Shown piece by piece: positions 61,225 through 64,000 of a stretch of DNA of 64,000 nucleotides. Source of the DNA: an uncultured Gemmiger sp. (GTDB lineage: Bacteria; Bacillota; Clostridia; Oscillospirales; Ruminococcaceae); the NCBI GenBank assembly GCA_944388175.1, contig CALXHR010000005.1, positions 56,369-120,368 on the forward strand. The letters are read 5' to 3'. A model generated the notes under the pieces. That model did no database searches. It saw only the letters and a list, made by a program, of their open reading frames with translations, and was not told the DNA's origin. Both the position numbers and the translations under genes were made by a program. How positions within the stretch are numbered: the stretch's first letter is position 1; every line of letters starts with the position of its first letter.

Positions 61225-63105
61225 TTATACCTGCTCTTTTGTGGATTCTGCCGAGTCTGACGCCGGCAGCTGCGGCTGCGCGGTCAGGATGCGCATAAAT
61301 TCCTCGCCGGAGATCGTCTCTTTTTCGTACAGGTACTGGGCGATCTCGTCCAGTTTGCGGCGGTTGTCGCACAGCAGGGCGCGGGCTTTTTCGTGCGCGG
61401 CCTTGACGATCTGCACCACTTTTTCGTCGACGTCGGCGGCCGTGCGCTGGCTGCACGCCAGGCTGGTGTCGCCGCCCAGGTACTGGTTCTGCACGGTTTC
61501 CAGCGCGACCATGTCAAAGTCGTCGGTCATGCCGTAGCGCGTCACCAGCGCGCGGGCCAGCCTGGTCGCCTGCTCAATGTCGTTGGACGCACCCGTCGTG
61601 ATGGAATGGAACACCACTTCCTCGGCGGCGCGGCCGCCGGTCAGCGTGGCGATCTTGCTCAGGATCTCGTCCTTGCTCATCAGCGTGCGCTCGCCCTCGT
61701 CCACCTGCATCGTAAAGCCCAGCGCGCCCGAGGTACGCGGCACGATGGTGATTTTTTGCACGGGGGCGCTGTGGGTCTGCAGCGCGGCCACCAGCGCGTG
61801 GCCGACCTCGTGGTAGGCGACGATGCATTTTTCCTTATCGCTCAAAATCTTGTTCTTTTTCTGCGCGCCGGCCAGGATGGTGTCCACGGCTTCCTGCAGG
61901 TCATACTGCGTCACGGCCTTGCGGTGGTGGCGCACGGCGCACAGCGCCGCTTCGTTGATGATGTTGGCCAGTTCCGCGCCCGAAGCGCCCGGCGTCATGC
62001 GCGCCACGACGCCGAAATCACAGTCGGGGCCGAGTTTGACCTTTTTGGCGTGCAGCCGCAAAATGCTCTCGCGGCCTTGCAGGTCGGGCAGTTCCACCGG
62101 CACGCGGCGGTCAAAGCGGCCGGGGCGGGTCAGCGCGGGGTCCAGGCTTTCGGGGCGGTTGGTGGCGGCCAAAATCACAACGCCCTTGGTCGCGTCAAAA
62201 CCGTCCATCTCGGTAAGCAGCTGGTTCAGCGTCTGCTCGCGCTCGTCGTTGCCGCCAATGCTCCCGGCGCCGTCGCGCTTTTTGCCAATGGTGTCGATCT
62301 CGTCAATAAATACGATGCAAGGCGCTTTTTCGGCCGCCTGCTTGAACAGGTCGCGCACTTTGGACGCGCCCATGCCCACGAACATCTCGACAAATTCGCT
62401 GCCGGCGATGGAGAAAAACGGCACGCCGGCCTCGCCCGCGACGGCGCGGGCCAACAGCGTCTTGCCGGTACCCGGGGGGCCGACGAGCAGCACGCCCTTG
62501 GGCATCTTGGCGCCGATATCCTCATACTTTTTGGGGTTGTGCAAAAAGTCGACGATCTCCTGCAAGCTCTCTTTGGCTTCATCCTCGCCCGCGACGTCCC
62601 GGAACTGGATGCCGGTCTCGTCGTTGACGACGTACTGTTTGGCGCCCGATTTGCCGCCGAACAGCATCGCGTTGCCGCCGCCCATCTCTTTCATGCGCTT
62701 GGCGAGCATGTGGTTGGCGAACCAGAACAGCAGGATGACGGGCAGGAAGCTCAACACCAGGCTGAGCAGGGAATCCCAGATTGTGGGGGCCTGGTAGACG
62801 GTGCCGAACTCGACGCCGGCGTCCTCGAGCCGGTTGACAAGCTGGGTGTCCTGCGCGATGGCGTTGGTTTTGTAGGCGTGGTCTTCTTTATCGACAAAGA
62901 AAATCTGCTGGTCCTCGAGCTGGACGGTGGAAAGTTTTTCCTCTTCCAGCATCTGCAAAAAGGTGCTGTAGTTGACGCTCTCGACACGGGACTGCATCAG
63001 CATCGGGAACAGGAACAGGTTGGCCAGCAGCATCAGACCGATGACGACGGCATAGCCGATCCACAGTTTTTTCTGCGGGTTTTTGGGGGGTGTGGTTTCT
63101 TGCAT
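61225..63105 (-). CDS. ftsH: ATP-dependent zinc metalloprotease FtsH
   Basis: A 626-residue membrane AAA+ protease. Two transmembrane helices (about residues 14-36 and 112-132) flank a small outer domain; the AAA domain has Walker A GPPGTGKT at 209-216, Walker B FIDEID near 266-271, and the SRH arginines in RPGRFDRR; the protease zinc site is HEVGH at 432-436. It degrades membrane and cytosolic proteins as a hexamer. The upstream sequence has AAGGAG before the ATG. It is a single-gene unit. Confidence 0.97.
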   Translation of the reverse strand: MQETTPPKNPQKKLWIGYAVVIGLMLLANLFLFPMLMQSRVESVNYSTFLQMLEEEKLSTVQLEDQQIFFVDKEDHAYKTNAIAQDTQLVNRLEDAGVEFGTVYQAPTIWDSLLSLVLSFLPVILLFWFANHMLAKRMKEMGGGNAMLFGGKSGAKQYVVNDETGIQFRDVAGEDEAKESLQEIVDFLHNPKKYEDIGAKMPKGVLLVGPPGTGKTLLARAVAGEAGVPFFSIAGSEFVEMFVGMGASKVRDLFKQAAEKAPCIVFIDEIDTIGKKRDGAGSIGGNDEREQTLNQLLTEMDGFDATKGVVILAATNRPESLDPALTRPGRFDRRVPVELPDLQGRESILRLHAKKVKLGPDCDFGVVARMTPGASGAELANIINEAALCAVRHHRKAVTQYDLQEAVDTILAGAQKKNKILSDKEKCIVAYHEVGHALVAALQTHSAPVQKITIVPRTSGALGFTMQVDEGERTLMSKDEILSKIATLTGGRAAEEVVFHSITTGASNDIEQATRLARALVTRYGMTDDFDMVALETVQNQYLGGDTSLACSQRTAADVDEKVVQIVKAAHEKARALLCDNRRKLDEIAQYLYEKETISGEEFMRILTAQPQLPASDSAESTKEQV

Positions 63106-63146
63106 AGGTGTTCAACTCCTTATCGAAAGGGCGTGGCGCGCCCTAC

Positions 63147-63155
63147 TGTATAGCA
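63147..63155 (-). promoter_or_regulatory. Extended -10 promoter for ftsH
   Basis: Minus strand TGCTATACA (63155-63147), an extended -10 about 40 bp upstream of ftsH. No clear -35 box. Confidence 0.45.
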
Positions 63156-63305
63156 TGCGCCGAAATGATGAACGGCGTATGAAGGAAGTTTGAAAGAATC
63201 GCAAAATTCCCGGTTTTGGCCGGCACGGCGGGCGGTTGCACCTGCCGGAGACGGCTCGCGGCAAACACCTGCCTTGCCTATTCACCTGCCGTTTCCGGTC
63301 GGTTC

Positions 63306-64000
63306 GTAGGGGCGGCATATATGCCGCCCGGCAGGGGTGAATGGTCGCGCGGGGTTTGCGGTTGGCCTGTTGTTTGCCTTACTCTGTAGGGCGGGGTCTT
63401 GACCCCGCCGTGGGCGGCCTGCGGCAAACGCCTGCTTTACCTGTTTACCTGCCGTCCCCGGTCGGTTTGTAGGGGCCGCATGTATGCGGCCCGTGAACAT
63501 TTGCCCAACGCGGGATTTATGGGAAATATGGCCGTTTACCCTGTTCTGTAGGGCGGGCGTTCACGCCCGCCGAACCAATAATTTTTTTTAAATTTTATAA
63601 TGTGCAGCGGGGTCAAGACCCCGCCCTACAAGACAAAATAAACAACACACAAACCGGGTACAGGCAACGGTCATACCGTTTCGCGGGCGGCATCTCTGCC
63701 GCCCCTACGCATAGACCCAACACCATCACGGTACAAAAACGGTACATAAGGCGACCACCCGCGGGCCGCATACATGCGGCCCCTACAATGCAAGGCAAAC
63801 ATCATACAACCCATAAACGACCAACGCCATAACGTTCGGCGGGCAGCATGTGTGCCGCCCCTACGCATAGACCCAACACCATCACGGTACAAAAACGGTA
63901 CATAAGGCGACCACCCGCGGGCAGCATACATGCGGCCCCTACAATGCAAGGCAAACATCATACAACCCATAAACGACCAATACCCGCACCGTTCGCGGGC
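63306..64000. repeat. Largest mirror-symmetric array, running off the right edge
   Basis: Left units start at 63306 (B), 63386 (A), 63469 (B) and 63548 (A). The composite centre is 63548-63629. Right units end at 63708, 63786, 63864 and 63942 (all B), at 78-79 bp steps, and another begins at the window edge. The right part includes a recent tandem duplication of two units (see separate entry). No gene is seen in the 895 bp after ftsH. Confidence 0.88.
63697..63980. repeat. Tandem duplication, 156-bp period
   Basis: 63697-63824 and 63853-63980 are nearly identical over 128 bp (one clear substitution, GGGCCGCATACA against GGGCAGCATACA). The 156-bp step equals two 78-bp array units. Confidence 0.85.

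Noticed and set aside
63306-64000. CRISPR array, because of regularly spaced palindromic repeats
   Set aside because: Repeats are of two kinds and of variable sequence, spacers are related to each other between loci, orientation flips in the middle, and there are no cas genes.

Overview
The window looks like chromosome from a high-GC gut Firmicute of the Oscillospiraceae (Faecalibacterium/Gemmiger/Subdoligranulum-like). The grounds are the GC-rich coding sequence, AGGAGG-type ribosome binding sites, the rsmG - noc-like parB - parA - parB - serS gene order with parS sites, and several complete gene sets for plant oligosaccharides built on binding-protein ABC importers. The genus is an inference; there is no rRNA gene to settle it.

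Layout. 0-12 kb is housekeeping: gluQ (cut by the left edge), an M18 aminopeptidase, a lipoprotein, an L,D-transpeptidase lipoprotein, an aminotransferase, a HAD phosphatase, uppP, a thioredoxin-reductase-like flavoprotein, an M32 carboxypeptidase, a GT2 glycosyltransferase and a zinc-ribbon membrane protein. 12-14 kb holds a GntR/UTRA regulator and an alpha/beta hydrolase. 14-30.3 kb is a compact beta-mannan (galacto-gluco-manno-oligosaccharide) locus: on the minus strand LacI regulator, binding protein, two permeases, GH130_2, an AGE-family epimerase, GH130_1, a CE17-like esterase, DUF624, GH113 and GH36; divergent on the plus strand a CE2 esterase and a GH1 enzyme. 30.5-39.5 kb is a fructan locus: minus-strand lacI - DUF624 - fructokinase, facing plus-strand LplB/YtcP-type permeases, a binding protein and GH32. 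39.6-48 kb is a raffinose-family locus: AraC regulator divergent from binding protein, two permeases, GH36 and an amylosucrase-like GH13. 48-52 kb holds a third LacI regulator divergent from an unusual membrane-anchored alpha/beta hydrolase fused to a polytopic domain. 52-64 kb returns to core genes: serS, parB, parA, a noc-like parB paralogue, rsmG, an HD protein, a GT39-like membrane protein, an acyl-carrier-like protein lacking its serine, and ftsH.

How it works together. All three sugar loci import oligosaccharides through ABC systems that have no ATPase gene here, so a shared MsmK-type ATPase elsewhere is implied. Degradation is intracellular: acetyl removal (CE2 plus CE17-like), galactose removal (GH36), then epimerase plus GH130 phosphorolysis for mannan; GH32 plus fructokinase for fructans; GH36 plus a sucrose-acting GH13 for raffinose-type sugars. 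Each locus carries its own regulator, and promoters with matching candidate operators can be read directly.

The most unusual structure is not a gene. Seven intergenic regions hold short GC-rich palindromes. In four of them the palindromes recur at a period of about 79 bp and flip orientation around a central AT-rich core flanked by two different palindrome types, giving mirror-symmetric arrays. A second notable feature is a parS centromere site that also forms the stem of an apparent intrinsic terminator between the noc-like gene and parA.
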